Source: Gordonia sputi NBRC 100414 (GTDB lineage: Bacteria; Actinomycetota; Actinomycetes; Mycobacteriales; Mycobacteriaceae). From it: 64,000 nt of DNA. The stretch spans positions 37,548 through 101,547 of the forward strand of contig NZ_BAFC01000034.1 in the NCBI RefSeq assembly GCF_000248055.1, written 5' to 3'. The notes beneath the pieces are model-generated. The model saw only the letters and a program-made list of their open reading frames with translations, made no database searches and had not been told where the DNA came from. Made by a program: the position numbers and the translations under genes. This document shows, piece by piece, positions 19,101 through 28,271 of the stretch. The stretch's first letter is position 1. Each line of letters opens with the position of its first letter.

Positions 19101-19604
19101 CGCGCTCGCCTGCAACCGCAGGATGGCGAACGCGTACGAGTGGATCGTGCGGACGAGCGGTTCGCGCAACGCGCCGCCTGCCCCCGTTCCGAAGCCACCC
19201 GACTCAGCCAGCACCCTGCGGGTGATCCGTTCGCGCAGTGCGACCGCCGCACGCCTGCTCGACGCGAGCACCAGGATCGACTCGGGGTCCGTATCGGCAG
19301 ACAGCAACCGCGCGACAGCGGCGTCGACGACGAGCGACGTCTTGCCGGTTCCCGGCCCGCCGTGCACCCGCCACGGTTGCCAGCCGGAGCCGTCGCCAGA
19401 GGCCGGTGCCGCGCCGTCGATCACAGCCTGCACCTGCGCCGGCCAGACCCTCGGCCGCCCGGCGCCCTGCGCGCCATCGGAATCAGTGGTCGACGCGACG
19501 AGATGGGTGCGCAGCGCAGTGCCGCCCCCCTGCCCCTCACGGGGGTGTCGTGTACGGGGTGCGTTTGTCCGGGACTGTCTCGGCCCCCCTTGTCGTCGAG
19601 CCAC
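16110..19604 (-). CDS. adnA: AdnA subunit of the AdnAB helicase-nuclease
   Basis: 1164 residues. The motor has HGGPGTGKTSLVVDAAVARL (Walker A), LIVDDAQHLDPQ (a Walker B with DDAQH instead of DExx), and LLLVACTRARRR (motif VI). The nuclease domain has RGRVDRLEADSSGRPVVVDV then KTAK, plus AQLAAYQVAL. Four cysteines suited to an Fe-S cluster flank the nuclease: one in LSRCSLRWLLE and three in CAHCALHTSC, as in AddB/AdnA-type nucleases. It is transcribed ahead of adnB. The start is GTG at 19604; it has no strong ribosome binding site, so the first ~35 low-complexity residues are uncertain. Confidence 0.92.
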   Translation of the reverse strand: MARRQGGPRQSRTNAPRTRHPREGQGGGTALRTHLVASTTDSDGAQGAGRPRVWPAQVQAVIDGAAPASGDGSGWQPWRVHGGPGTGKTSLVVDAAVARLLSADTDPESILVLASSRRAAVALRERITRRVLAESGGFGTGAGGALREPLVRTIHSYAFAILRLQASAHGNPPPRLITGSEQDVVLRELLAGDIEDGAGYWPKLLRPALGTDGFAQALRDLMMRAAERGVGPEELASLGRTHRRPEWVAAARAYAQYEQNMLLRGAVGLATPGASAPAVDAAELVGSALSAFATDPELLAGQRNRIRHLIVDDAQHLDPQAAELVRLVGTGTESTIIAADTDQSIFGFRGASPRFADGLADPGSERDVVLSEDFRSHPDIGEVGRALASRLPGARPHSYPRASATADDDAGAAVRVFSSAAKEATAVADLLRRAHLFEGVPWSDMAVIVRSVHLALPALRRAFRSAGVPLTTPTSDLPIHRQRSVAALMTVLCAVAARSDAAEVAPSPDETFSIDDTVALLTGPIGAADPGAMRRLRRGVRRCDEKAERDASSAGDVAGEAAAQRDSLTSLREALLDDEVAQRYLRALSDAEAAPLRRALDVIAAAQRAHGARRGVEETLWAAWQASGLERRWVGSAIRGGPAGEQADRDLDAMMAMFEAAGDFADTLPSAGPAAFVHYLSQLQIPRDSRTASAAADSVTVLSAHAAAGREWEVVAVAGVLDGLWPSLRSRGSVLATAELVDLLDGVAPDGIDVVTRGAGALADERRLLLVACTRARRRLLVTAVEDGSGDASPSRFVAEIAAALGGESDTDADAPQVMEGVALDPGVDRVLSLPSLVATLRSVVIAGAQEPELDERTRAAAELLATLADSDIPGAHPRDWFGLAEVSTDAPLWRPDDGPITLSPSNIESLSRCSLRWLLERNGGRDGDATPAIAGSLVHTLVQAVAGNIDPAEVTGALRDIWERVDTGAAWYSAHELERAEEMLTNFRDWLRISRDELRERGVESAIDATVPGVDDDPPVRLRGRVDRLEADSSGRPVVVDVKTAKTAVSRADAEEHAQLAAYQVALAHGGAAQFPPDTDGTLEPGGGRLVFVSANNTSTGAAERVQPPLTPELLDEWIGVVRSAAKASVGPVFDATPNPGCAHCALHTSCPAQLRGKAVIDD

Positions 19605-19715
19605 GAGTCCATCGAATCACGCGCCTACGACACCCGTTCTCACGAGTTCCCCACCCCGGCGAGCAGTCGGGGTGGCGCGCACTGAAACGGATACGACGCG
19701 GGGCATGATGAGTTC

Positions 19716-20516
19716 ATGGCTCCGCTGCACACCTACGTCTTCGGTCCTCCTGATGGCCAGGCGGTCGTCGCTCTGCACGGTCTCACCGGCCACGGTCGAC
19801 GATGGGAACACTTCGCGTCGAGCAGCATTCCCGAGCTCCGCGTGATCGCACCCGATCTCCTCGGGCACGGCAGGTCGCCGTGGCGGCCACCGTGGGGCCT
19901 CGACGACCATGTCGACGCCGTCGCCACGGCTGTCGAGACACAGCTCGGCGCCGACGAACCGTTCGTGCTGGTCGGTCACTCGTTCGGTGGTGCCATCGCC
20001 GTACGCCTGGCAGCCCGGATGCCCGACCAGGTCCGTCGGCTCATCCTTCTCGACCCCGCACAGGGCCTCGACCCGGTGTTCGCGCTCGAAGTCTCGACCG
20101 ACAGCCTCGACAACTGGGACTACGCCAACGCCGACGCCGCACGTGCCGCAAAGCTGTCCGAGGGATGGGCAGACGTTCCGACCGACGACCTCGATCGCGA
20201 ACTAGACGAGCATCTCGTCGACCTTCCACACGGCCGGGTCGGGTGGCGGATCAGCGAGCCCGCCGCGGCGACAGCGTGGAGCGAGATGGCCCGACCGTTC
20301 GTCCTGCCACCGCGAGGCGTCGGGACCGACGTCGTCGTCGCCGACCGCGTCGATCCTCCGTTCGTCGGTCGAGCATTCCTCGACGCCTGCGCGGCGGAAC
20401 GCCCGGACGTCACCGTCCACCACGCCGACTGCGCACACATGGTGCCGTTCCTCGAACCCGACCTGTGCGCGACACTCATTCGTGAAGGCGCAGGCCTGCT
20501 CCCCGAAGGCAAGTGA
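19716..20516 (+). CDS. lipV: Alpha/beta hydrolase (LipV-like)
   Basis: 266 residues. The alpha/beta-hydrolase signs are the oxyanion segment ALHGLTGHGRRWEH, the nucleophile elbow LVGHSFGGAIA (Ser about residue 90), an acid near VADRVDPPF, and the catalytic His in HHADCAHMVPF. The mycobacterial homologue at this position, Rv3203, is LipV, an esterase/lipase; the natural substrate is not evident. CATGAT lies 6 nt before the ATG, so the transcript may be leaderless. It is divergent from adnA and just upstream of the alkyltransferase-like gene. Confidence 0.85.
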   Translation: MAPLHTYVFGPPDGQAVVALHGLTGHGRRWEHFASSSIPELRVIAPDLLGHGRSPWRPPWGLDDHVDAVATAVETQLGADEPFVLVGHSFGGAIAVRLAARMPDQVRRLILLDPAQGLDPVFALEVSTDSLDNWDYANADAARAAKLSEGWADVPTDDLDRELDEHLVDLPHGRVGWRISEPAAATAWSEMARPFVLPPRGVGTDVVVADRVDPPFVGRAFLDACAAERPDVTVHHADCAHMVPFLEPDLCATLIREGAGLLPEGK

Positions 20517-20523
20517 GGAGCCG

Positions 20524-20829
20524 TTGGCCAAGATCAGCGAGGCCGACGTCGAAGCGGTGCGCGAGCTCGTCGCGGCAATCCCGGTAGGCCAGGTGAGCAC
20601 CTACGGCGACCTCGCGGCCGCAGCGGGACTCTCGTCGCCGCGCATCGTCGGCTGGATCATGCGCACCGACACCGCCGACCTGCCGTGGCATCGGGTTGTT
20701 CCGGCGTCGGGGCGCCCCGCCGCACACCTGGCGACGCGTCAACTGGAACGACTGCGCACCGAGGGCGTACCCATCCGCGACGACCGCGTCGCGCTGCGCG
20801 ACTGCCGCTGGGAGATCCCGACGCCGTGA
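20524..20829 (+). CDS. Alkyltransferase-like protein (ATL)
   Basis: 101 residues. This is an O6-alkylguanine-DNA alkyltransferase DNA-binding fold (IPVGQVSTYGDLAAAAGLSS, arginine finger in RIVGWIM). The active-site Cys of PCHRV is replaced by Trp (PWHRVVPASG). ATL proteins lack methyl transfer; they bind alkylated guanine and flag it for nucleotide excision repair. The start is TTG 20524 with GAGGAG overlapping the lipV stop, so the pair is probably translated from one mRNA. It fits with the uvrD2/adnAB repair genes upstream. Confidence 0.85.
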   Translation: MAKISEADVEAVRELVAAIPVGQVSTYGDLAAAAGLSSPRIVGWIMRTDTADLPWHRVVPASGRPAAHLATRQLERLRTEGVPIRDDRVALRDCRWEIPTP

Positions 20830-20854
20830 CGTGGCGCTGCGGCCGAGAACGCCG

Positions 20855-21709
20855 CTAGAGCATCATCCGCACGATGTCGACGACCCGCGCGAGTCCCGGC
20901 AGCGCGCCGGCAGTCGAGCGCGGGTGCAGGGCGTGGACCGCGAGCCGGAACATGGTGGCGCGCAACATCATCTGCGCCCATTCGGGTTGGTCGGACCACC
21001 GCTGCACCAGATCGTCGTCGGCTCCACCCCACGCGAGCGAATCGACGACGACGACCGCCGATGCCCACGGAGCAGGACGCCAGTAGGGCACGATGTCGGT
21101 GATCCCGGGCGCGGCCGCACCTGCGAAAAGGACTGTGCCGAACAGGTCGCCGTGCACCACCTGCGACGGCACGTCGACAGGCTTGCGTAGCGTCCCGAGA
21201 GTCTTGAGCATGTCGACGCTGCGCATGCCGTCGTCGGACCTCGGTTCGCTCATTCCGGCGGCGCGCGCCGAACGCAACGGCACGTCCTCCCAGGCGGCGC
21301 GGTCGGCCGCGGCGAACACGTCGACGTCGGTGTGCGGCGGCGCGGGCTGCTGCAACAGAAAGCGTGGACGTTCGAGGTCGGCGAGTACCTCGTGCAGACG
21401 GTCACCTACGGCGAGCACCTCGTCGTGTCGGGGTTCAGGAGATCCGGCGATGTAGGTGTCCGCACGCCACCCCGACACGACGTACCGCCCGTCGGTCGCG
21501 CGGAACGGCCGCGCAATCCGCAGACCCTCGACGTAGAGGTTCTCGCGCACAGACGCCGACCAGGCTGCCCGCGCGTGGTCGGGCACGAGGGACAGCACCA
21601 CCTCGCCGACCCGCCAGCCGCCCACCCAGGTGTCGCCCATGGCGATGGGCGGGTGAGAGGTGAGCCCGAACGTGTTGAGCACGTGATCGGGCGGTTGCGG
21701 ATTCTGCAC
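20855..21709 (-). CDS. TIGR02569-family conserved protein (Rv3205c-like)
   Basis: 284 residues. It matches the Mycobacteriales-restricted family in this position upstream of moeZ; the N-terminus QNPQPPDHVLNTFGL and an internal VHGDLFGTVLFAG (about residues 179-191) look like a divergent aminoglycoside-phosphotransferase-like fold. The catalytic HxDxxxxN is not intact, so I assign no activity. The start is GTG 21709, supported by TAATCT 8 nt upstream (leaderless); a TTG at 21733 is the alternative. It ends convergently with the ATL gene. Confidence 0.7.
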   Translation of the reverse strand: MQNPQPPDHVLNTFGLTSHPPIAMGDTWVGGWRVGEVVLSLVPDHARAAWSASVRENLYVEGLRIARPFRATDGRYVVSGWRADTYIAGSPEPRHDEVLAVGDRLHEVLADLERPRFLLQQPAPPHTDVDVFAAADRAAWEDVPLRSARAAGMSEPRSDDGMRSVDMLKTLGTLRKPVDVPSQVVHGDLFGTVLFAGAAAPGITDIVPYWRPAPWASAVVVVDSLAWGGADDDLVQRWSDQPEWAQMMLRATMFRLAVHALHPRSTAGALPGLARVVDIVRMML

Positions 21710-21787
21710 GTCTGCAGAGATTACCGAGCGCAACGTCGTATGTGCTGCAGCGACGCGTGGCGCGCCGGGACTTGCGACGAACGACGC

Positions 21788-22960
21788 TCAGTAGACCGGC
21801 AGCTCCTTGTCGACCTGGTTGGCCCACGCGGTGACCCCACCCTGCAGATGGGTGGCGTCGGAGAAACCCGCCCGCTTCAACGCGGCGAGCGCCTCGGCCG
21901 ACCGGATACCGGTCTTGCAGTACAGCACCGTCGGACGGTCCTGCGGGATCTGTGCGAGCGCCGTACCGGAGAGGATGTCGCCCTTCGGGACCAGCGTGGC
22001 ACCGTCGATGTGCACGATGTCCCATTCGACGGGCTCGCGGACGTCGATCAGCGCCAGCTTCTCGCCGGAATCGAGACGCTCCTTGAGCTCACGCGGAGTG
22101 AGCGTCGACCCGTCGGCCGCCTGCGCGGCCTCGTCGGACACCACACCGCAGAACTCCTCGTAGTCGATGAGTCCCGAGATGCGTTCGCCCTCAGGGTCTT
22201 TGCGGATCTTGATGGTGCGATAGGTCATGTCCAATGCGTCGTAGACCATCAGACGGCCGAGCAAAGGCTCGCCGATACCGCAGATGAGTTTGATGGCCTC
22301 GGTACCCATGATCGAGCCGATCGACGCGCACAGAATGCCGAGAACGCCGCCCTCCGCGCAGGAGGGAACCATCCCGGGCGGCGGCGCCTGCGGATAGAGG
22401 TCGCGATAGTTGATGCCGCGTCCGTCGGGTGCGTCCTCCCAGAACACCGACGCCTGGCCCTCGAACCGATAGATCGATCCCCACACGTACGGCTTGTGCG
22501 CGAGCACCGCGGCGTCGTTGACCAGGTAGCGGGTCGCGAAGTTGTCGGTGCCGTCGATGATGAGGTCGTACTGCGAGAACAGCTCGATCGCACCCTCGGG
22601 CTCGAGGCGTTCGTCGTGGATGTTGACGGTGACGTAGGGGTTGATCTCCTGGATCGAGTCACGGGCGCTCTCGGCTTTCGGCCGACCGATGTCGGACTGC
22701 CCATGGATGACCTGTCGCTGCAGGTTCGACTCGTCGACGACGTCGAATTCGACGATGCCGATGGTTCCCACACCCGCTGCCGCCAGGTAGAGCAACGTCG
22801 GCGAACCGAGACCCCCGGCGCCGATCACGAGCACCCTGGCGTTCTTCAACCGTTTCTGACCGTCCATCCCGACGTCGGGAATGATCAGGTGCCTGCTGTA
22901 GCGGGCTACTTCGTCATTGGAGAGTTCTGCCGCTGGTGCGAGAAGCGGTGGCAGGGACAC
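21788..22960 (-). CDS. moeZ: MoeZ: adenylyltransferase/sulfurtransferase
   Basis: 390 residues. The N-terminal MoeB/ThiF domain has VLVIGAGGLGSPTLLYLAAA (about residues 42-61) and acidic IVEFDVVDESNLQRQ, with IIDGTDNFATRYLVND. The C-terminal rhodanese domain has the active-site loop VLYCKTGIRSAEAL. MoeZ adenylates and thiocarboxylates ubiquitin-like sulfur carriers such as CysO and MoaD for cysteine and molybdopterin synthesis. Start: GTG 22960 with GGAGG 7 nt upstream. A SigH-type promoter lies at 23017-23042, in line with moeZ belonging to the SigH regulon in M. tuberculosis. Confidence 0.94.
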   Translation of the reverse strand: MSLPPLLAPAAELSNDEVARYSRHLIIPDVGMDGQKRLKNARVLVIGAGGLGSPTLLYLAAAGVGTIGIVEFDVVDESNLQRQVIHGQSDIGRPKAESARDSIQEINPYVTVNIHDERLEPEGAIELFSQYDLIIDGTDNFATRYLVNDAAVLAHKPYVWGSIYRFEGQASVFWEDAPDGRGINYRDLYPQAPPPGMVPSCAEGGVLGILCASIGSIMGTEAIKLICGIGEPLLGRLMVYDALDMTYRTIKIRKDPEGERISGLIDYEEFCGVVSDEAAQAADGSTLTPRELKERLDSGEKLALIDVREPVEWDIVHIDGATLVPKGDILSGTALAQIPQDRPTVLYCKTGIRSAEALAALKRAGFSDATHLQGGVTAWANQVDKELPVY

Positions 22961-23016
22961 GTGGACGCCTCCGTCTAAGAAAAACCGTCTGAAAAGGAAA
23001 ACCAACTCACCCAGAC

Positions 23017-23042
23017 AACGACTCGCCTCACACGGGCATTCC
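23017..23042 (-). promoter_or_regulatory. SigH-type promoter of moeZ
   Basis: On the minus strand: GGAAT (23042-23038), exactly 18 nt, then GTT (23019-23017). The predicted start of transcription is ~45 nt upstream of the moeZ GTG. Confidence 0.72.
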
Positions 23043-23077
23043 CGACGGCTCGACGGGACAGCACGACGAGGAGTGGC

Positions 23078-25054
<1,977 letters not shown>

Positions 25055-25067
25055 CGCGAAATGCCGA

Positions 25068-25104
25068 CCGGCCCCCCTCCGGTCGATAGGACCGTCGGGG
25101 GCCG
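25068..25104. terminator. Bidirectional terminator hairpin
   Basis: CCGGCCCCCCTCCGGTC and GACCGTCGGGGGCCGG form a long GC stem with a 5-nt loop, between the converging tetR (end 25054) and DUF3107 (end 25125) genes. On the plus strand a T-richer CTTTCTC follows. Confidence 0.65.
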
Positions 25105-25124
25105 GGACTGGCTTTCTCGAGCGA

Positions 25125-25355
25125 TCAGCTCCCGAATCCGACGCGCCGCGTCTCCGAGCTGCCGACCTCGACGTAGGCGATCTTGGTGACCGGGATCAGG
25201 AACCGTGAACCCTTGTCGTCGGTCAGCGACAGCAACGACTCCTTGCCCGAGAGGGCGGACTCCACAGCGGCCAATGCCTTGTCGCCGCTGAGCGTCGACT
25301 GGATGGACAGTTCTCGCGGGCTGTCTGTGATGCCGATCTTCACTTCGACGGACAT
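25125..25355 (-). CDS. DUF3107 protein (TB9.4, Rv3208A-like)
   Basis: 76 residues, MSVEVKIGITDSPRELSIQS and onward: a small mixed alpha/beta, ATP-binding-like domain of unknown role that is highly conserved in Mycobacteriales. The ATG at 25355 was chosen because GGAAGG lies 6 nt upstream; longer in-frame starts would run through three copies of a repeat (25404-25468), which more likely belong to the 5-prime region. It converges on the tetR gene. Confidence 0.85.
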   Translation of the reverse strand: MSVEVKIGITDSPRELSIQSTLSGDKALAAVESALSGKESLLSLTDDKGSRFLIPVTKIAYVEVGSSETRRVGFGS

Positions 25356-25403
25356 GGCCACCCTTCCGTTGGCGATGTCGCGCGGAACTCGCGCGACCGA
25401 TGC

Positions 25404-25468
25404 AATGCCTTCGGCACAGCGCTGATGCAATGCCTTCGGCACAGTAGTAATTAAATGCCTTCGGCACA
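25404..25468. repeat. Three copies of AATGCCTTCGGCACA at exact 25-bp spacing
   Basis: The 15-mer occurs identically at 25404, 25429 and 25454. Each copy contains the mini-palindrome TGCC-TTC-GGCA. The copies lie 49-113 bp upstream of the DUF3107 start, so they may be a regulatory array or a REP-like element. Confidence 0.85.
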
Positions 25469-25549
25469 AGGCTAGTGCAGGGTCACGCCACACGGACACC
25501 CGCTCCGCTGACAGCGAACGAACCCGAACAACCGGCGGATCGGAGTGTT

Positions 25550-26269
25550 TCAGCCGAGCCCGAGGTCGGCCATGCGTGCGCTGTGTCGGTCGGCGACGAC
25601 GTCGAAGAATCCCGCCATGCCCTGCAACGACGCCGCGCCCGCGAAGAGCAGGTCGGTGACCTCCTCCTCAGCCGCGAGCACCCACTGCGCGTGTGTGATG
25701 GCCTCGCCGAGCAGGCGGCGTCCCCACAGCGTCAGCGGCGACCGCAGAGCCGGGTTCGCGTCGATGGCTTTGCGCACCTCGTCGCGGGCGAATGCCGAAC
25801 TGCCCGTCGCCGACATCACCTCGGCGACCACCGCGCGAGGTCCCGCGGGCAGAGCACCGGAGACCTCCGCGTAGAAGTCGGCTGCCAGGCCGTCGGCGAT
25901 GTATGCCTTCACCAGCGCCTCGTACCAGGTCTTGGGATTGGTGACGCGGTGGTACTCGTCGAACACCCCGCTGTAGCGCACCACGGCCTCGGCCGGGTCG
26001 ATGCCGTATCGGCTCACCTGTTCGGACAGGTTCTCGAAGTGCGCGATCTCCGAAGCAACCATGCGCGCGATGTTGATACGCCCCTGCACGTCGGGCGCCA
26101 TCGCCGACTCGTCGATCAGCCGGTGGAATGCGGCGAACTCGCCCGCGAGGAGAACCGAGTAGAGCTTGCCGATCGCCGGATCCTCCTGATCGACCGACGT
26201 GGCGGAGGCCGGCTCGGAAGACGAGGACGACCCAGAAGATGACTCAGCAGAAGGCGCGGCAGACGACAT
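25550..26269 (-). CDS. Ferritin-like diiron protein (MiaE-like, Rv3210c-like)
   Basis: 239 residues. After a Ser/Ala-rich N-terminus (~25 residues) comes a four-helix ferritin-like domain annotated in this family as tRNA 2-methylthio-N6-isopentenyl adenosine hydroxylase-like. Candidate iron ligands are LLAGEFAAFHRLIDES, ASEIAHFENL and ADFYAEVSG. No activity is proven by sequence alone. The start is ATG 26269, with TACCAT 6 nt upstream (leaderless). Confidence 0.75.
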   Translation of the reverse strand: MSSAAPSAESSSGSSSSSEPASATSVDQEDPAIGKLYSVLLAGEFAAFHRLIDESAMAPDVQGRINIARMVASEIAHFENLSEQVSRYGIDPAEAVVRYSGVFDEYHRVTNPKTWYEALVKAYIADGLAADFYAEVSGALPAGPRAVVAEVMSATGSSAFARDEVRKAIDANPALRSPLTLWGRRLLGEAITHAQWVLAAEEEVTDLLFAGAASLQGMAGFFDVVADRHSARMADLGLG

Positions 26270-26616
26270 GAGGCGATGGTAGGTCGGCTGCGATCGCTTC
26301 ACCAAGTACACTTGACAACGGTGCACTGACGCGACCGTGACATCTTGGTACGCCGAGGACTCCCATGGACACACTGAATGGGATCATCCGGGCGGGATCG
26401 AGATCGTCGCCGCGACACCGCGCGACCTGTAGGCAACGATCCACACCGACCGCGGGGCACCAGACATTGCGCGCGCACTCATCGAGCCCACGCCTTCGCA
26501 GTTCGGATTGCTCCGGAAGCGGAGACCTGCACGTCATCGCCGACAGATCGCGGTGACCTTCTCAGTGGAGCCTTTTCGTGCGTGCTGGAACAGATGCGAA
26601 AGGCACACAAGAAAAC
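26270..26616. other. Non-coding stretch upstream of the DEAD-box helicase gene
   Basis: 347 bp between the ferritin-like gene (minus) and the helicase (plus). It holds the leaderless promoter of the former at its left end (26276-26281). I see no convincing gene: short frames here lack ribosome binding sites and known motifs. GTGGAG precedes an alternative in-frame GTG start at 26578. A long 5-prime leader for the helicase is possible. Confidence 0.5.
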
Positions 26617-28233
26617 ATGACAGAACCCGGCGTGCAGACGACCATCGTCGACGACACCCACACTCCTCCCACCTTCGCCGAGCTCGGCGTCGACCAGCAC
26701 ATCGTCGATGCGTTGATCGCTGACGGCAAGACCCACACGTTCGCGATCCAGGAGCTCACTCTCCCCCTCGCCCTGGCAGGCAGCGACCTGATCGGCCAGG
26801 CGCGCACGGGTATGGGCAAGACCTTCGGATTCGGCGTTCCGCTGCTGCACCGCCTGATGCACGCAGAGGAGAGCGGCCTGCGCCCGCTCGACAACACTCC
26901 CCGCGCGCTCGTGATCGTGCCGACGCGCGAACTCTGCGTGCAGGTCACCGGCGACCTCGAGGTCGCGGCGAAGGACCTCACCGTCACGCTCCCCTCCGGC
27001 GAGCAGCGCCCCCTCACCATCGCCTCCATCTACGGTGGTCGCCCGTACGAGTCGCAGATCGCCGAGCTCAACAAGGGCGTCGACGTCGTCGTCGGCACCC
27101 CCGGCCGTCTCCTCGACCTCGCGCAGCAGGGCCACCTGATCCTCGGCAAGGTAGCCGTTCTCGTTCTCGACGAGGCCGACGAAATGCTCGACCTCGGCTT
27201 CCTCCCCGACATCGAACGCATCATGGCGGCACTGCCCGAGCAGAAGCAGACGATGCTCTTCTCCGCGACCATGCCCGGCCCCATTGTCACCCTCGCCCGC
27301 ACGTTCCTGCAGCGTCCGACACACATCCGCGCAGAGCACGCCAACGACTCCGCGGTGCACGAGCGCACCACGCAGTACGTGTACCGCGCACACGCGATGG
27401 ACAAGGCCGAACTCGTCGCACGCATCCTGCAGGCCGACGGCCGCGGCGCGACGATGATCTTCACGCGCACCAAGCGCACCGCCCAGAAGGTCGCAGACGA
27501 CCTCGCCGAGCGCGGTTTCTCCGTCGGCGCCGTCCACGGCGACCTCGGTCAGGTGGCACGCGAGAAGGCACTCAAGAAGTTCCGCACCGGAGAGATCGAC
27601 GTGCTCGTCGCCACCGACGTCGCAGCACGCGGCATCGACATCGACGACGTCACGCACGTCATCAACTACCAGTGCCCCGACGACGACAAGACCTACGTGC
27701 ACCGCATCGGTCGCACGGGTCGCGCCGGTCGCACCGGCATCGCCATCACACTCGTCGACTGGGACGAGCTGCATCGCTGGGAGCTCATCGATTCGGCACT
27801 CAAGCTCGGCGTGCCCGAGCCCGCCGAGACCTACTCGACGTCGGAACACCTCCGCGAAGAGCTCGGTATCCCCGAGTCGGCAACCGGCCGCGTCGCCGCA
27901 CCCAAGCGCGAGCGCCCCGAAGGCGAACGCGTCGAGCGCACGCCCCGCGCCGAGCGCACCGCGAGTTCGCGGACGCGTCGTCGCACACGAGGCGGCAAGT
28001 CCGGCTCCAACGCCGCCGCATCGAACGGCGACAAGAACTCCTCGACCGACGCGGACAACGCGTCCGGTGCAGACAAGGCGACGGCGTCCACCACTGACAA
28101 CGCGGCGTCGACCGAAGGCGGCGAGAGCAAGCCGCGCAGGCGTCGTCGTCGACGCGGAGGCGCGGGCCGCGGCTCCGACGCGAACACCACTCACGCCGCA
28201 GACTCGGCACCGGCGACCGCCACGGCCGACTAG
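26617..28233 (+). CDS. rhlE: DEAD-box RNA helicase (RhlE-like)
   Basis: 538 residues. Motifs in order: TFAELGVDQHIVDAL and FAIQELTLPLAL (Q-motif region), ARTGMGKTFGFG (motif I), PTREL (Ia), TPGR, LDEADEMLDLGF (II), FSATMP (III), ATDVAARGIDIDDVTHVINY (IV-V) and HRIGRTGRAGR (VI). The C-terminal ~140 residues are a basic, Arg/Ser/Ala-rich disordered tail typical of RNA-binding extensions. It unwinds structured RNA in ribosome assembly or mRNA turnover. ATG 26617 is used; the in-frame GTG at 26578 has a better ribosome binding site (GGAG, 7-nt spacer) and could be the real start. Confidence 0.92.
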   Translation: MTEPGVQTTIVDDTHTPPTFAELGVDQHIVDALIADGKTHTFAIQELTLPLALAGSDLIGQARTGMGKTFGFGVPLLHRLMHAEESGLRPLDNTPRALVIVPTRELCVQVTGDLEVAAKDLTVTLPSGEQRPLTIASIYGGRPYESQIAELNKGVDVVVGTPGRLLDLAQQGHLILGKVAVLVLDEADEMLDLGFLPDIERIMAALPEQKQTMLFSATMPGPIVTLARTFLQRPTHIRAEHANDSAVHERTTQYVYRAHAMDKAELVARILQADGRGATMIFTRTKRTAQKVADDLAERGFSVGAVHGDLGQVAREKALKKFRTGEIDVLVATDVAARGIDIDDVTHVINYQCPDDDKTYVHRIGRTGRAGRTGIAITLVDWDELHRWELIDSALKLGVPEPAETYSTSEHLREELGIPESATGRVAAPKRERPEGERVERTPRAERTASSRTRRRTRGGKSGSNAAASNGDKNSSTDADNASGADKATASTTDNAASTEGGESKPRRRRRRRGGAGRGSDANTTHAADSAPATATAD

Positions 28234-28271
28234 GACTGCACCGAGGTGATCCAACCGCGCCCGGGGCGCCC

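Noticed and set aside
21332..22978. 548-codon plus-strand frame opposite moeZ
   Set aside because: Antisense shadow of moeZ; it has no recognisable domain.
26365..26556. Small plus-strand frame in the gap before the helicase
   Set aside because: No ribosome binding site, no family signature and Ser/Arg-rich composition.
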